NCBI GenBank assembly: GCA_023411575.1
Contig: JAEYOP010000018.1
Coordinates: 1-64,000 of the forward strand
Length of the DNA: 64,000 nt
From: Bacillota bacterium
GTDB taxonomy: Bacteria; Bacillota; Clostridia; Acetivibrionales; DTU013
Reading direction: 5' to 3'
In this document: positions 34,325 through 43,453 of the stretch, one piece after another
Position numbering within the stretch: position 1 is the first letter of the stretch
Layout of the letters: every line of letters begins with the position of its first letter
Made by a program: the position numbers and the translations under genes
The notes under the pieces: generated by a model
Databases searched by the model: none
What the model saw: the letters and a program-made list of their open reading frames with translations, nothing else
What the model was told of the DNA's origin: nothing

Positions 34325-36091
34325 TTATAGCGGTAAATCCGCGTATACCCTTGTCCCGTCCGGACCGCTTTCTATATTGAGCCCGAAATCGGCGCCGAAT
34401 AAAAGTCGGATTCTTTTGTTGATATTGGCAAGACCGATATCATGATGCCGACCCTCTGTTTTCTCTCTTATTTCACCGGAGGCAATGGTTTCCCGGACTT
34501 GAATCAGCTTGCTTTCCTGGATTCCAATCCCGTTGTCCCTGACTGTGACCCTCAGCCTGGAATTCTGAGCTTTTGCAGATATAACCAGCTGCCATTCGTT
34601 TTCCCGAGCAAGGAGGCCGTGCTCGATCGCATTTTCCACAATGGGCTGGAGCATAAATTTTAATACGGGATGCTCCAGCATTTCCTTTTCCATGTCAACC
34701 TGGTAATGGATTTTCTTTCCGAACCGGATTTCCTGTATTCCGATATATTTGCCGATCTGCTCGATTTCCGATTTCAGCGGTACGATATCCTCCTCGCAGT
34801 CAATGCTGTATCTCAGCATGTCCCCCAGGGATTTTGACATGACCGAGATGTTTTCGATCTCTTCGATTTCCGCAAGGCCGTTGATGTTTTCAAGCGTGTT
34901 GAAAACAAAATGCGAGTTGATTTGGGCAACCAGGTTCTTCATTTTTGATTTGAGAAGCGCGATCTCATTCAGATATTTGTCCTGGATTAGGGCGTTCATT
35001 TTCTCTATCATTTCTCCGAACCGCTTATATAGTATGCCGATTTCATCATCCCGCCGGAGATATTTTGAATGGATTGAGGCTGTATCCGGCATCGTATTGA
35101 GCATGATTCTGCTCAAATTGATAACGGGCCGGGTAAAAATCCTGGACAGGACATACAACAGGAACAGGACGCCGATTATGCACAGAAACATAATGATGAT
35201 CAAATAGGTTACATTATGCATAAATACTCTGTCGTAGGATTCCATGGAAACCTGGGAAACAATCTTCCAGTTGTTTACGTTCAGCGTGCTGTAAAGGAAT
35301 ATGTCGTTCGAACCGCCCTTTGTGATGTGTCCCATATTTGAACTGAGGATCTGCTTCAACACGTCTTCGCGGAAGAAGATGCTGTCGTCGCCGAACAGAA
35401 CCTTTCCCGCGCTGTCCATTACACAGATGCTGTCCCAGGGCAGGCTGCCGCTGTTTATGTTTTTCAGCATGCCCGTATTGATCACGATGGAGAGCATCCC
35501 GATCACCTTGCCGTTTTGCAGGTCGGATACATTTTTGGAGATGATGATGTATTTATCGCTTCCGCTCAGCTTGCCCGGATTGATGATCTGGATGGAAACA
35601 TAAGGGTTCTTTGAGTTTACAAACCACTTGTTTTGTTCGGCAAAATCCTCCATGCCCAATTCCGTTTTATAGCTCTTGTTATAGGAATACAGATGCTTGT
35701 CAGGAATATACAGTAATACGGCCTCAATATAGTCATTATTGTAAACAAAGGACTCTCCGATACTTATGACTTTTCTGCTGTTCATCAGCCTCTGGTACTG
35801 GGAGGGGGGAGCACCGCCCAGCTCGGACTTGGCGATCAACTGAATATCATTTTCGGACGTAATTCCGTTGTACAGCATGGTATCTAGCATTTTTTCAACA
35901 TTGCTGAAGATGTTGTTGATTGTCATGGCCTGCTTTTCAATCGTAACTTCCGAAGCGTTTGTAATCTGCTGCTTGTAGAACTGGGAATTGTTGTGCAGGG
36001 TGAGCAGAAACAGCAGCAGGGCAGGCAATAGGGAGACTGCCAGGATACATATGGTTAATTTTGTCTGAATGCTGTTTTTAACTCTCATCAT
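34325..36091 (-). CDS. YesM-like sensor histidine kinase (module A)
   Basis: The 588-residue membrane kinase has an N-terminal helix (about 10-32), an extracellular Cache-like sensor (about 35-290), a second helix (about 293-318), a HAMP domain and a His_kinase/HATPase end. The phospho-acceptor region reads AQINSHFVFNTLENIN; the family form is QINPHFLYNTL, so Pro is replaced by Ser, but His near residue 394 is kept. The ATP site has VENAIEHG and NGIGI. It probably senses a sugar or sugar-binding protein outside the cell and signals to the regulator 18 bp downstream. Confidence 0.92.
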   Translation of the reverse strand: MMRVKNSIQTKLTICILAVSLLPALLLFLLTLHNNSQFYKQQITNASEVTIEKQAMTINNIFSNVEKMLDTMLYNGITSENDIQLIAKSELGGAPPSQYQRLMNSRKVISIGESFVYNNDYIEAVLLYIPDKHLYSYNKSYKTELGMEDFAEQNKWFVNSKNPYVSIQIINPGKLSGSDKYIIISKNVSDLQNGKVIGMLSIVINTGMLKNINSGSLPWDSICVMDSAGKVLFGDDSIFFREDVLKQILSSNMGHITKGGSNDIFLYSTLNVNNWKIVSQVSMESYDRVFMHNVTYLIIIMFLCIIGVLFLLYVLSRIFTRPVINLSRIMLNTMPDTASIHSKYLRRDDEIGILYKRFGEMIEKMNALIQDKYLNEIALLKSKMKNLVAQINSHFVFNTLENINGLAEIEEIENISVMSKSLGDMLRYSIDCEEDIVPLKSEIEQIGKYIGIQEIRFGKKIHYQVDMEKEMLEHPVLKFMLQPIVENAIEHGLLARENEWQLVISAKAQNSRLRVTVRDNGIGIQESKLIQVRETIASGEIREKTEGRHHDIGLANINKRIRLLFGADFGLNIESGPDGTRVYADLPL

Positions 36092-36181
36092 GCTGCCTCA
36101 CAAGTTGATTATAGCATATTCATCGGTAAAAAGTTACCAACCGCCGTTTTGTTCGCTTCTCCTGCTGCTTTTACGCTGTTT

Positions 36182-37036
36182 TCAACCCTTGACCGCGCCG
36201 GTGGTCAGGCCCCCGATAAAGTATCTCTGCAGGAAGGCATAGGCCAGAAGGATGGGCAGGGCGCTTAAATAGCAGGCCGAAAACAGTTGGTTCCACTGGG
36301 TCGCATTTTCCATATCGCCTATGAAGTTCAGCATTACGAGGGGAAGCGTCTTCTGGGTCGCGGCGGACAGGAAGAGCATGGAAAAGAAGAAGTCGTTCCA
36401 GATCGGTACTCCCTGAGTAATGATGATGGCCGTGATGGCCGGCTTTATAAGCGGGACAACGATCGTAAGGAAGGTCCGCAGTGTTCCCGCCCCATCAATT
36501 GTGGCGGACTCTTCCAGTGCGTAGGGGACGCTTGATTTCACGAAATTAATGCTCAGGAATACGGAAAAGCTGATGGAGCACGCCGTATAGAGGGCGATCG
36601 GCGCAAGCTTCGTATTGGAAAAGCCCAGGGTGTTGACAATTTTAAACATGGGGATAATCGACATTTGAGCGGATACAATCATGCCGGCCATAAAAAACAC
36701 CTGCAGGAAGGAGCCGAGTTTACTCTTCAGCCTTGCAATCGCATAACCCGCGAGGGTCACTATGAAAACAAGGATGCATACGCTTGAGCCCGTAATAATT
36801 ACACTATTCATCAGCGCTCTGAAATAGCCCATTTTTTTGAACGCAACCTTGTAGCTTTCCAGCGAAATCTGGCTGAATAATTTCATATAAGGATCTGAAT
36901 TTTCAGGCGTTCGGAAGGAACCGGACAGCGCAATCAGAAGGGGCGAAAGCCACACGGCAAAGAAAATGAATATGGCGGCGCTTAGGAGAATTTCTTTTTT
37001 CAGCGACTTTTCCAGGAGCGGTATGTTTCGAGCCAT
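36182..37036 (-). CDS. Carbohydrate ABC permease, MalG/UgpE type (module A)
   Basis: The 284-residue protein has six membrane helices and the EAA loop EESATIDGAGTLRTFLTIVV, where the family Gly lies three positions after Asp and contacts the ATPase. The start TAATG overlaps the preceding permease stop by one base. With the second permease and the binding protein it forms a CUT1-type sugar importer. There is no ATPase gene in the module. Confidence 0.93.
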   Translation of the reverse strand: MARNIPLLEKSLKKEILLSAAIFIFFAVWLSPLLIALSGSFRTPENSDPYMKLFSQISLESYKVAFKKMGYFRALMNSVIITGSSVCILVFIVTLAGYAIARLKSKLGSFLQVFFMAGMIVSAQMSIIPMFKIVNTLGFSNTKLAPIALYTACSISFSVFLSINFVKSSVPYALEESATIDGAGTLRTFLTIVVPLIKPAITAIIITQGVPIWNDFFFSMLFLSAATQKTLPLVMLNFIGDMENATQWNQLFSACYLSALPILLAYAFLQRYFIGGLTTGAVKG

Positions 37037-37947
37037 TATGCTTCAATCTCCTTCTTTTTCATCAATGTAAGAGTAACCACCGAAACAGTAAGAATCAGCA
37101 GGAATGCAACTGCAGCAAGCGCTTCCGCAACGCCGTACTGATTTTCTATGAACGCCATCTTGTACACGGCGTACATCAAGGTCGAGGTAGAACTTCCGGG
37201 TCCCCCGTGGGTCAGGGTGAAGATATAATCGAAAGCCTTGAACCCCGAAATGAGCCCCAGCATTGTATTGATGGTAATCGTATTTGCCAGCATGGGGATT
37301 TTTACGTAGCGGATCAGCTGCCAGCCCCTGCACCCATCCATTCTTGCGGATTCAATCACTTCCTCCGGGATATCCTGCAGCCCGGCGAGGTAAATGATGG
37401 TCATGGTGCCTGTTGTTTTCCACCTTTCGACAAAAGCCACCGCAATCAGGGCAGTAGAGGCTTTGCCCAGCAGGTTGGGCGCCTGTTCGCCCATGCCGAT
37501 CAGACTGAATAGCTCATGAATCATTCCGTACTGGGGGGCATAGACATAGCTCCAGATAAAACCGATGACAATGGTGCTGAAGAGCGCCGGAATATAAAAG
37601 ATCGTTCTGAAAAAGCCTTTCATTTTCAAATTGACGTTCAGGATCAACGCAAGCGCCAATGCCTGCAAATTTCCCCATACCACTGCATAAACGGCATATA
37701 TGACGGTGTTTTTCAGCGTCTTTACCAGTGTTCCGTCGTTCCACAATATTTTCAGGTTTTGAAAGCCGACAAACTGATAGTCCCCGATGCCTGTCCAGTC
37801 CGTCAATCCATAATAGTAGGACATGATTACGGGCATGATCCAAAAGGTAAGGTAGATTACAAACGCAGGAACTACAAATAGATACAAAATACGCTTTTTG
37901 CTTGTGCTCATATTATTTTGCAACCCCGTCCGAATAGTCTTTTTCAT
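37036..37947 (-). CDS. Carbohydrate ABC permease, MalF/UgpA type (module A)
   Basis: A 303-residue, six-helix permease. The EAA loop is EVIESARMDGCRGWQLIRYV, and the start of the cytoplasmic N-terminus is KKRILYLF. The open frame extends to 38016, but that part overlaps the intercistronic hairpin; ATG 37947 is preceded by a weak GGACGGA, and ATG 37911 (MSTSKKR) is also possible. It pairs with the MalG-type permease through a one-base overlap. The substrate is probably an oligosaccharide related to module A (GH95), unproven. Confidence 0.88.
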   Translation of the reverse strand: MKKTIRTGLQNNMSTSKKRILYLFVVPAFVIYLTFWIMPVIMSYYYGLTDWTGIGDYQFVGFQNLKILWNDGTLVKTLKNTVIYAVYAVVWGNLQALALALILNVNLKMKGFFRTIFYIPALFSTIVIGFIWSYVYAPQYGMIHELFSLIGMGEQAPNLLGKASTALIAVAFVERWKTTGTMTIIYLAGLQDIPEEVIESARMDGCRGWQLIRYVKIPMLANTITINTMLGLISGFKAFDYIFTLTHGGPGSSTSTLMYAVYKMAFIENQYGVAEALAAVAFLLILTVSVVTLTLMKKKEIEA

Positions 37948-37975
37948 TCCGTCCGGGCATAGCTGAGCAAGAGGA

Positions 37976-38025
37976 GCGGGGCACCTGCACCAGGCGTTAT
38001 ACAGCCTCTTGTGCATATGCCCCGC
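37976..38025 (-). other. Stem-loop between the module A binding protein and permeases
   Basis: GCGGGGCA (37976-37983) pairs with TGCCCCGC (38018-38025). Inside, TGCAC/GTGCA and AGGC/GCCT extend the structure with small bulges. In the direction of transcription there is no T-run of terminator type, so it probably protects or processes the message. Confidence 0.7.
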
Positions 38026-38071
38026 GTTTTAAGGAGCTTTCATCCTCCGACCTTATTCAGCACGCCCGAGA

Positions 38072-39427
38072 CTACTTTTTTGTAAGCTGATCATGCTTGG
38101 ACTGCATGACGTCGACCACGTCCTGCGGTTTTGCGCCGCCGGCGATGACTTCCTGGAACTTGGTGCACATTGCATCGCTTACGCCTTCCGTCCAGGCATT
38201 GTTCAGGTTGTAAATCTTGGGATTGTCCTTATATCTTTCGAGATATTCCGAGATAAGGGGTCTGGAGTCGGTAATTCCGTTATAGGCGGAAATGTTCTCG
38301 TTCCGCTTGACCCACTCGGTGAACAGGGGAGTGTCCTTGGTAAACCAGTAGTCTATTACGGAATCGATTGCTTCGGGATATTTGGAGCTTGCATTGACAT
38401 GCAAGCCGACGGCAGGAGTCAGGTTTGAAACAAATTGCTTGCCCGGTTCGTTGGAAGGAACGCAGAACATGCCCCGTTCAAATTTTTCCGCCCCTTCCGT
38501 CGTCAATTGAACGAAGCCGAAGCTGCCGTCGAAGATCATAGCCGCCTTGCCGTCTATAAAGGCCTGCCGGCTCTGCTGCTGGGAAAGTCCCAGGGAATCC
38601 TTGATCACATATCCTTTTTGGTAGAGCTCCGCCATTTTGGCGACGGTTTCCACCCATTTGGGATCCGTAAATTTCGTTTCGCCGGTAAAGAGCTTTTTGT
38701 CGAAATCCATATCATCGCCGTATACTACGGAAGCGCCGATCTGATACATGGCGAACTGGATTACGAAAGCGTCCTTGTCCCCGGCTGTTATAGGAGTGAA
38801 GCCTGCTTTTTTCAGCTTTTCACAGGCGGCCGTGAATTCCTCCCAGTTTGTCGGAAGCTTGTCAATTCCTGCTTTGGCGAATTGATCCTTGTTGTACCAG
38901 GTGGTCAGGAAGCTCAGCCCGATCGGAATCGCATAGGTTTTGCCGTCAAAGGCGAAAGAAGAAACGATAACCGGGTTGAAATTCTTCAGATATTCCTTGC
39001 CGGACAGATCCCGGACATATCCGGCTTTTACGAGGGGTTCCGCCTGTTTGCTTGCCCACCAGGTGAAGAGATCGGGTCCCTGTCCGCTTGCAAATTTCAT
39101 TTTTACCGTTGATTTGTATTGATCGGTCGGAAGCTGGTCCACCTGGATCTTTATGTTCGGAAACTTCTCCTGGATCAGCTTCGGCAGAACGTCGACATAA
39201 ATGTCCTCACCGTTTGTCGGTCTGGTCGGTACCATTACGGTAAGAGTGACGTCGGACGCGGCAGCTGTTGAAGAGGAAGCGGCCGCAGAGGTGTCGGCAG
39301 TCGAAGCAGCGGGCTCTGAGGAAGCAGCCGTGGATTCTGCCGGTTTATCGGACCCGGTCCCGGATCCGCAGGCCACCAGTGATATTACCATTATGCAGCA
39401 AAGGAATGCGCTAACGAACCTTTTCAA
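38072..39427 (-). CDS. Sugar ABC solute-binding lipoprotein (module A)
   Basis: The 451-residue protein is an extracellular solute-binding protein of the CUT1 type. The start is TTG at 39427, directly after AAAGGAGGATGAAAAC, the best ribosome site in the area; no ATG is available in frame. A signal sequence (LKRFVSAFLCCIMVISLVAC) ends in a lipobox with Cys, so it is a lipoprotein anchored by Lgt. A Ser/Ala/Thr-rich linker (about residues 25-55) follows. Later motifs include GKTYAIPIGLSFLTTWYNKD, a typical fold I pattern. A 143-nt hairpin lies just upstream. Confidence 0.93.
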   Translation of the reverse strand: MKRFVSAFLCCIMVISLVACGSGTGSDKPAESTAASSEPAASTADTSAAASSSTAAASDVTLTVMVPTRPTNGEDIYVDVLPKLIQEKFPNIKIQVDQLPTDQYKSTVKMKFASGQGPDLFTWWASKQAEPLVKAGYVRDLSGKEYLKNFNPVIVSSFAFDGKTYAIPIGLSFLTTWYNKDQFAKAGIDKLPTNWEEFTAACEKLKKAGFTPITAGDKDAFVIQFAMYQIGASVVYGDDMDFDKKLFTGETKFTDPKWVETVAKMAELYQKGYVIKDSLGLSQQQSRQAFIDGKAAMIFDGSFGFVQLTTEGAEKFERGMFCVPSNEPGKQFVSNLTPAVGLHVNASSKYPEAIDSVIDYWFTKDTPLFTEWVKRNENISAYNGITDSRPLISEYLERYKDNPKIYNLNNAWTEGVSDAMCTKFQEVIAGGAKPQDVVDVMQSKHDQLTKK

Positions 39428-39786
39428 GTTTTCATCCTCCTTTAGTGATGGCCGAATCATAAATTCCGGTTCTTGAGCGGTTATTTTCCGCCCTTACTTC
39501 GTTGTCGTCGGTTGCAATAAAACAATTATTGCGCCCTCCTCCGCCTTGTAAGGACGAAAAATCCCTCGCTCAAGAATCCGTTTTTATGATTCGGTCACCC
39601 CTTAATTGATTTTGGCCATTTGTCCATGAAAATCACCTGCGCAGGGTTTTATCGACTAAACCTATCTTACCACGGCAAAAGTAATGTTTTTTTCGAAGAT
39701 TGGTAACTTTTTATATTCCATACAGAGGCACCGGGTACAGATACCTCTTCCCGGTCCGTATAGGGAAATGAGCTGCCGGGAGATTC
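39428..39786 (-). promoter_or_regulatory. 359-bp region upstream of the module A binding protein
   Basis: This gap between two codirectional genes holds no supported coding frame. It carries the long hairpin at 39452-39594, the ribosome site of the binding-protein gene, and an ACCGGG/CCCGGT inverted repeat at 39730-39755. The last could end the AraC transcript but has no T-run. No confident -35/-10 pair was found; the transcription start is presumably right of the hairpin. Confidence 0.6.
39452..39594 (-). promoter_or_regulatory. Long near-palindromic hairpin in the 5' leader (module A binding protein)
   Basis: Outer arms: CCGAATCATAAA/TTTATGATTCGG (12 pairs) and TTCTTGAGCG/CGCTCAAGAA (10 pairs), separated by a six-base mismatch. 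Further in, ATTTTTCGTCCTTAC pairs with GTAAGGGCGGAAAAT (15 pairs, two of them G-U). The apex has GCAATAA/TTATTGC with a TTGTT loop. In all about 44 pairs in 143 nt. It ends about 9 bases before the AAAGGAGG of the binding-protein gene. The G-U pairs argue for an RNA rather than DNA structure on this strand. Confidence 0.85.
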
Positions 39787-42102
39787 CTATTCTTCCCGGT
39801 TGCTGTTTGAAAGCACATTCAGCTTGAATTTGGACGGAGTGACCCCATACTTTTTCTTAAAGGCGGCGGTGTAATAGGAGGCGTTGCTGTAGCCCACCTT
39901 TTCCCCGATCTGTGCGATATCCTGGTTCAGGTTCTGCATTAGCAGTTCCTTGGATTTTTCGAGCCGCACATTGTTGATGAAATCCGGGAAACTCGTACCC
40001 GTATGCTCCCGGAAAATCCTGCTGAAATAGGAAGGGGAAATGGAGAGCTTATCTGCCATGAATGACGCGGTTACATCCGGATTGAAGTAATTCCTCTGGA
40101 TGTAATCCAGCGCCTTTGCCGTAATATCATACACATTGGCGTTCTGGATCACGGACAGCTTTTCCGATACGTTTTCAAACAATTGCAGGAACCATTCTTC
40201 CGCCTCGGACGGGTCCTCCAGTTGAAGGAGCTGGTTGCCGACGTCCGCATAATTGGGGGCTCCGGTCACGGAGTCGTCCGTCCGGGCGATATCGGATGCC
40301 TTCATGATGCGTATGGCCGTCTGGGTAAGGATATGCAGGGAGATTTCATATTTCATGCTTTGCAGCATGCCGAAAACCTTTTTGAAGCTTTCTGCATAGT
40401 TTTCCCGGGACTGCTTTTTTACGGCGGCTAAAAGCTGTTCAACGGAATCATCCAGTCCGCCGCGCTTATCCTCCGCAATAATGCCGCTTTCGTCGATAAT
40501 CGCCTGTCTGCCGAGGAACAGGCGGTAGTTTGTAGCCTGAAGGGCGGCCTTATATTTCTGTCCCAGCCGTTCCGGACTGCTGTCCATAGGGCTGATGCCA
40601 ATAGTGACTTCGAGATTGAGCATGCGGTATATGGTATCGCTGGCCTCGGCTAAAAGTGGTTTGATACTGCTGACGGAGAGGCTTTCGGAGCCCGGCTCGC
40701 CCTTTTCCGCCGTGATAAGCGCCACATGTTCGCTGTCCACTTCCACCATGCGGCAGGTGAAGCGGTTATTCAGGTATTCGGAAGCGATGTTGCCGGTGGA
40801 GGCGGCCTGGAACTCCAGCGCGCCGGCGGTATTGCTCAGCTCAAGGTTTTTAAAGCCGCATATTCTAAGGACGATGACGCAGTAGGGATTTTGCAGAGGG
40901 GCGTACAAATGGACCTTTTGCAGGACCTGTGCGTATTCGCTGCCGTCGGGCTTGTCGCCGGCCTGGTTGAGAAGCTTTCGGATGTCCCTGTTTTCCTGTT
41001 CCCGCTCATAATTGTTCATCTTTTCAATAATCTTTTGGGTCGCATTAGAAACAATCTGGAGCTCGTTCATTCGGGACGTGTTCTGGGCGGGCTCAAGAAA
41101 CATGCTGCGGATATTTTTGAAGATATTGTCGATGGGGGTGTAGATCCGGTAGGATACCTGCAGGGAAATTACCAGTACGCACAGGAGTAGAAAGATGCTC
41201 AGCCCGATGATGATGTTTCGGACAAAGGTCAGTTGCCGCACACTCTGTCCATATTCGAGCACATGCACCACATAATACTTCCCTTCGGAAGAGTATAAAT
41301 AATTTACCGTATACCTGCGATGCTGCAGCATGGTGGTAAAGCTTCCGCTTTTGGCATTTTCCTTCAAGATTTTTTGGACATAATCCAGCTCCGACACATT
41401 GCTACAGAACTTGGCCATATCATTATCCAGAAGGATTCTGCCGGACGGGTCCATGATGAAAATTTCCTGGCTGCCTTCCAGCGGACCGGGAAATATTTTG
41501 GATTGAATCATATCCATATTGATGTTTACCAGCACGGCATCGTCAAAATTTTTATTGCCGTATGCTTTTTCTCCATAAAAGAAGGAAACGACGTTTAAAT
41601 TTTCTTTTGCGTTGCGCTTCAATACAAGTGGTATGGCCTGAACCGGCCTTTCCGTATTGATCAGCTTTTGAAAATACGCTTCATACTCTTCCGGGATCGT
41701 GGAGTTGGAGGCTTTTAGCAGCAGGCCGTTTTTCCCGTATACATAAATGGAATCGATGAACAGGTTGGCCGAGATGACATTCACCGTGCTGTTGGCGGCG
41801 ACGATCATATTGTTGTTCCATTCGGTATTGTTGGTATTAATGAGCTGTATGACATAGGGGCTTTGGTAAAGCTGGGTGACGATCCGTTCCGCCGAACTCA
41901 GGTAGTTGGCCATCAGGATGCTGATATTGGACAAAGCCATATGATTGGCGGATTCGATATCTTTGATCGTCTTGTCCCGGAACCAGAAGAACAGGGAGGA
42001 AGAAAGCACGATAATGGAAAGCGCGGCGACTCCGATCATGCCAAAAAAGAATTTCAGATAAACAACGTTTCGGGTAAGGGCGTTGACATGTCTTAGTTTC
42101 AT
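39787..42102 (-). CDS. Membrane-anchored AraC family regulator (module B)
   Basis: The 771-residue protein combines sensing and DNA binding in one chain. It has an N-terminal membrane helix (about 20-44), an extracellular Cache-like domain (about 45-290), a second helix (about 293-315), a long cytoplasmic middle region, and a C-terminal AraC domain. That last part includes SMADKLSIS-like ASFMADKLSISPSYFSRIF and VGYSNASYYTAAFKKKYGVTP. There is no receiver or kinase domain. It resembles the large YtdP/YesS-type regulators of pectin genes. Divergent from the importer at 42459, it is the obvious activator. Confidence 0.9.
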   Translation of the reverse strand: MKLRHVNALTRNVVYLKFFFGMIGVAALSIIVLSSSLFFWFRDKTIKDIESANHMALSNISILMANYLSSAERIVTQLYQSPYVIQLINTNNTEWNNNMIVAANSTVNVISANLFIDSIYVYGKNGLLLKASNSTIPEEYEAYFQKLINTERPVQAIPLVLKRNAKENLNVVSFFYGEKAYGNKNFDDAVLVNINMDMIQSKIFPGPLEGSQEIFIMDPSGRILLDNDMAKFCSNVSELDYVQKILKENAKSGSFTTMLQHRRYTVNYLYSSEGKYYVVHVLEYGQSVRQLTFVRNIIIGLSIFLLLCVLVISLQVSYRIYTPIDNIFKNIRSMFLEPAQNTSRMNELQIVSNATQKIIEKMNNYEREQENRDIRKLLNQAGDKPDGSEYAQVLQKVHLYAPLQNPYCVIVLRICGFKNLELSNTAGALEFQAASTGNIASEYLNNRFTCRMVEVDSEHVALITAEKGEPGSESLSVSSIKPLLAEASDTIYRMLNLEVTIGISPMDSSPERLGQKYKAALQATNYRLFLGRQAIIDESGIIAEDKRGGLDDSVEQLLAAVKKQSRENYAESFKKVFGMLQSMKYEISLHILTQTAIRIMKASDIARTDDSVTGAPNYADVGNQLLQLEDPSEAEEWFLQLFENVSEKLSVIQNANVYDITAKALDYIQRNYFNPDVTASFMADKLSISPSYFSRIFREHTGTSFPDFINNVRLEKSKELLMQNLNQDIAQIGEKVGYSNASYYTAAFKKKYGVTPSKFKLNVLSNSNREE

Positions 42103-42458
42103 GGGTTTCGTCCTTTTAAGAAAGACTTGAGGAAAAAGGCTACAGTACTATAGTACACCGAATTGGGGCCGCAATCAATGCGGTATTCTGTGCAGGTCCT
42201 GGCATATTTTACTGGAAAAAACGGACCGTCCCGCGGGCCGGGTCGCCGGAAACCGGTTAAACGCAAGGGACTTCCGGTACGGAAGGATAAGAAGGATCGA
42301 TAGAATAGCAAATCTTTGATAGGGCTGTTTTTCGATTATTTGATAGGATTTCAAAAAATTGATATTGAGGGAAAACGGGTCGGATGGCAGAATGAAAATG
42401 GGTTCGGGGTCAAACCGGAACCGGTTGCACAATAATTCTACCGGAGGTCGCCGCAGGG
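42103..42458 (+). promoter_or_regulatory. 356-bp divergent control region of module B
   Basis: No gene is visible. The region holds a perfect 12-bp palindrome GTACTATAGTAC (42145-42156), a direct repeat TTTGATAGG at 42315-42323 and 42339-42347 (24-bp spacing, about two helical turns), and CCGGAAACCGGTT near 42250 with CCGGAACCGGTT near 42414. Direct repeats are the usual target of AraC proteins. No single promoter stands out for either gene. Confidence 0.45.
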
Positions 42459-43442
42459 ATGTTTTCAAAAACGGATCAACTTAAATGGCAGGATCGGGCA
42501 GCAATAAAAAACGGACCGGGCATTCTGCCCCGGCTAAGAAAATATTTTATCGAAAACGGCACGCTGTACCTTTTTGCACTGCCGGGCCTGATATTTCTCC
42601 TTCTGTTCTGCTATGTCCCACTATCGGGACTTGTTCTTGTCTTCAAGAATTACAATTTCCAGGATGGTATTTATGGAAGCCCCTGGGTGGGCTTCGACAA
42701 CTTCAATTACTTTTTCTCCAGCTTTGACAGCGCCTGGAGGGCAACAAGAAACACGCTGGTCCTGAACTCCATGTTTATCTTTTTCGGAACGGTTTTCGCC
42801 GTAACCCTGGGTATCATGTTCAACGAGATCAAATCAAAAGTGTTCATAAAAATTACCCAATCGATCACCTTTCTGCCCAATTTTCTGTCGTGGGTAGTGC
42901 TGGGAGGTATCTTCATGACCATACTGGACTACGACAAGGGGGCGTTCAACCAGTTTATCGCCTCCCTCGGGCTCGAGAGGATCGACTTCAATGCGGAGCC
43001 ATTGTACTGGCCGTTCATACTTAGCTTTGAAAACATATGGAAGGGGGCCGGGTACAGCTCCATCGTCTACTTTGCCGTCCTGACGAACCTGGACCCCGCC
43101 TATTATGAATCGGCGGTGGTCGACGGCGCCACCCGGTTCCAGAAAATCCGGTATATTTCTCTGCCGCAGCTGAAGCCGACAATTATCATCCTGACCCTGC
43201 TGGCGGTAGGAAGGATCTTTTACGGGGATCTCGGAATGATTATGGGTGCGACGAGCATGAACCCCATGCTTTTCTCCACCACAGACGTGATTGATTCCTA
43301 TGTCTATCGGTCGGCCGTCAAAAACGGAGAATTTTCCATGGCTTCCGCCGTCGGGCTTTACCAATCCCTCTTCGGGTTCCTGCTGGTCATGGGATCGAAT
43401 TACTTTGCAGGGCGGTTTGACAAGGACTACAAAATATTCTAG
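42459..43442 (+). CDS. LplB-like sugar ABC permease (module B)
   Basis: The 327-residue protein has a cytoplasmic N-terminus and six helices in the LplB/YtcP-type arrangement. Key features are the EAA loop AYYESAVVDGATRFQKIRYI and WVGFDNFNYFFSSF, common in this family. Its partner lies 12 bp downstream. The start ATG has GGAGG slightly far (about 12 bp) upstream. Together with the LplC-like permease and binding protein, it should import a pectic oligosaccharide. Confidence 0.92.
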   Translation: MFSKTDQLKWQDRAAIKNGPGILPRLRKYFIENGTLYLFALPGLIFLLLFCYVPLSGLVLVFKNYNFQDGIYGSPWVGFDNFNYFFSSFDSAWRATRNTLVLNSMFIFFGTVFAVTLGIMFNEIKSKVFIKITQSITFLPNFLSWVVLGGIFMTILDYDKGAFNQFIASLGLERIDFNAEPLYWPFILSFENIWKGAGYSSIVYFAVLTNLDPAYYESAVVDGATRFQKIRYISLPQLKPTIIILTLLAVGRIFYGDLGMIMGATSMNPMLFSTTDVIDSYVYRSAVKNGEFSMASAVGLYQSLFGFLLVMGSNYFAGRFDKDYKIF

Positions 43443-43453
43443 GAGGCCGGACC

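Noticed and set aside
39452..39594. Mobile inverted-repeat (MITE) element
   Set aside because: No matching target duplication flanks the arms, and the G-U pairs and place before a ribosome site fit an RNA element better; copies elsewhere could not be searched.
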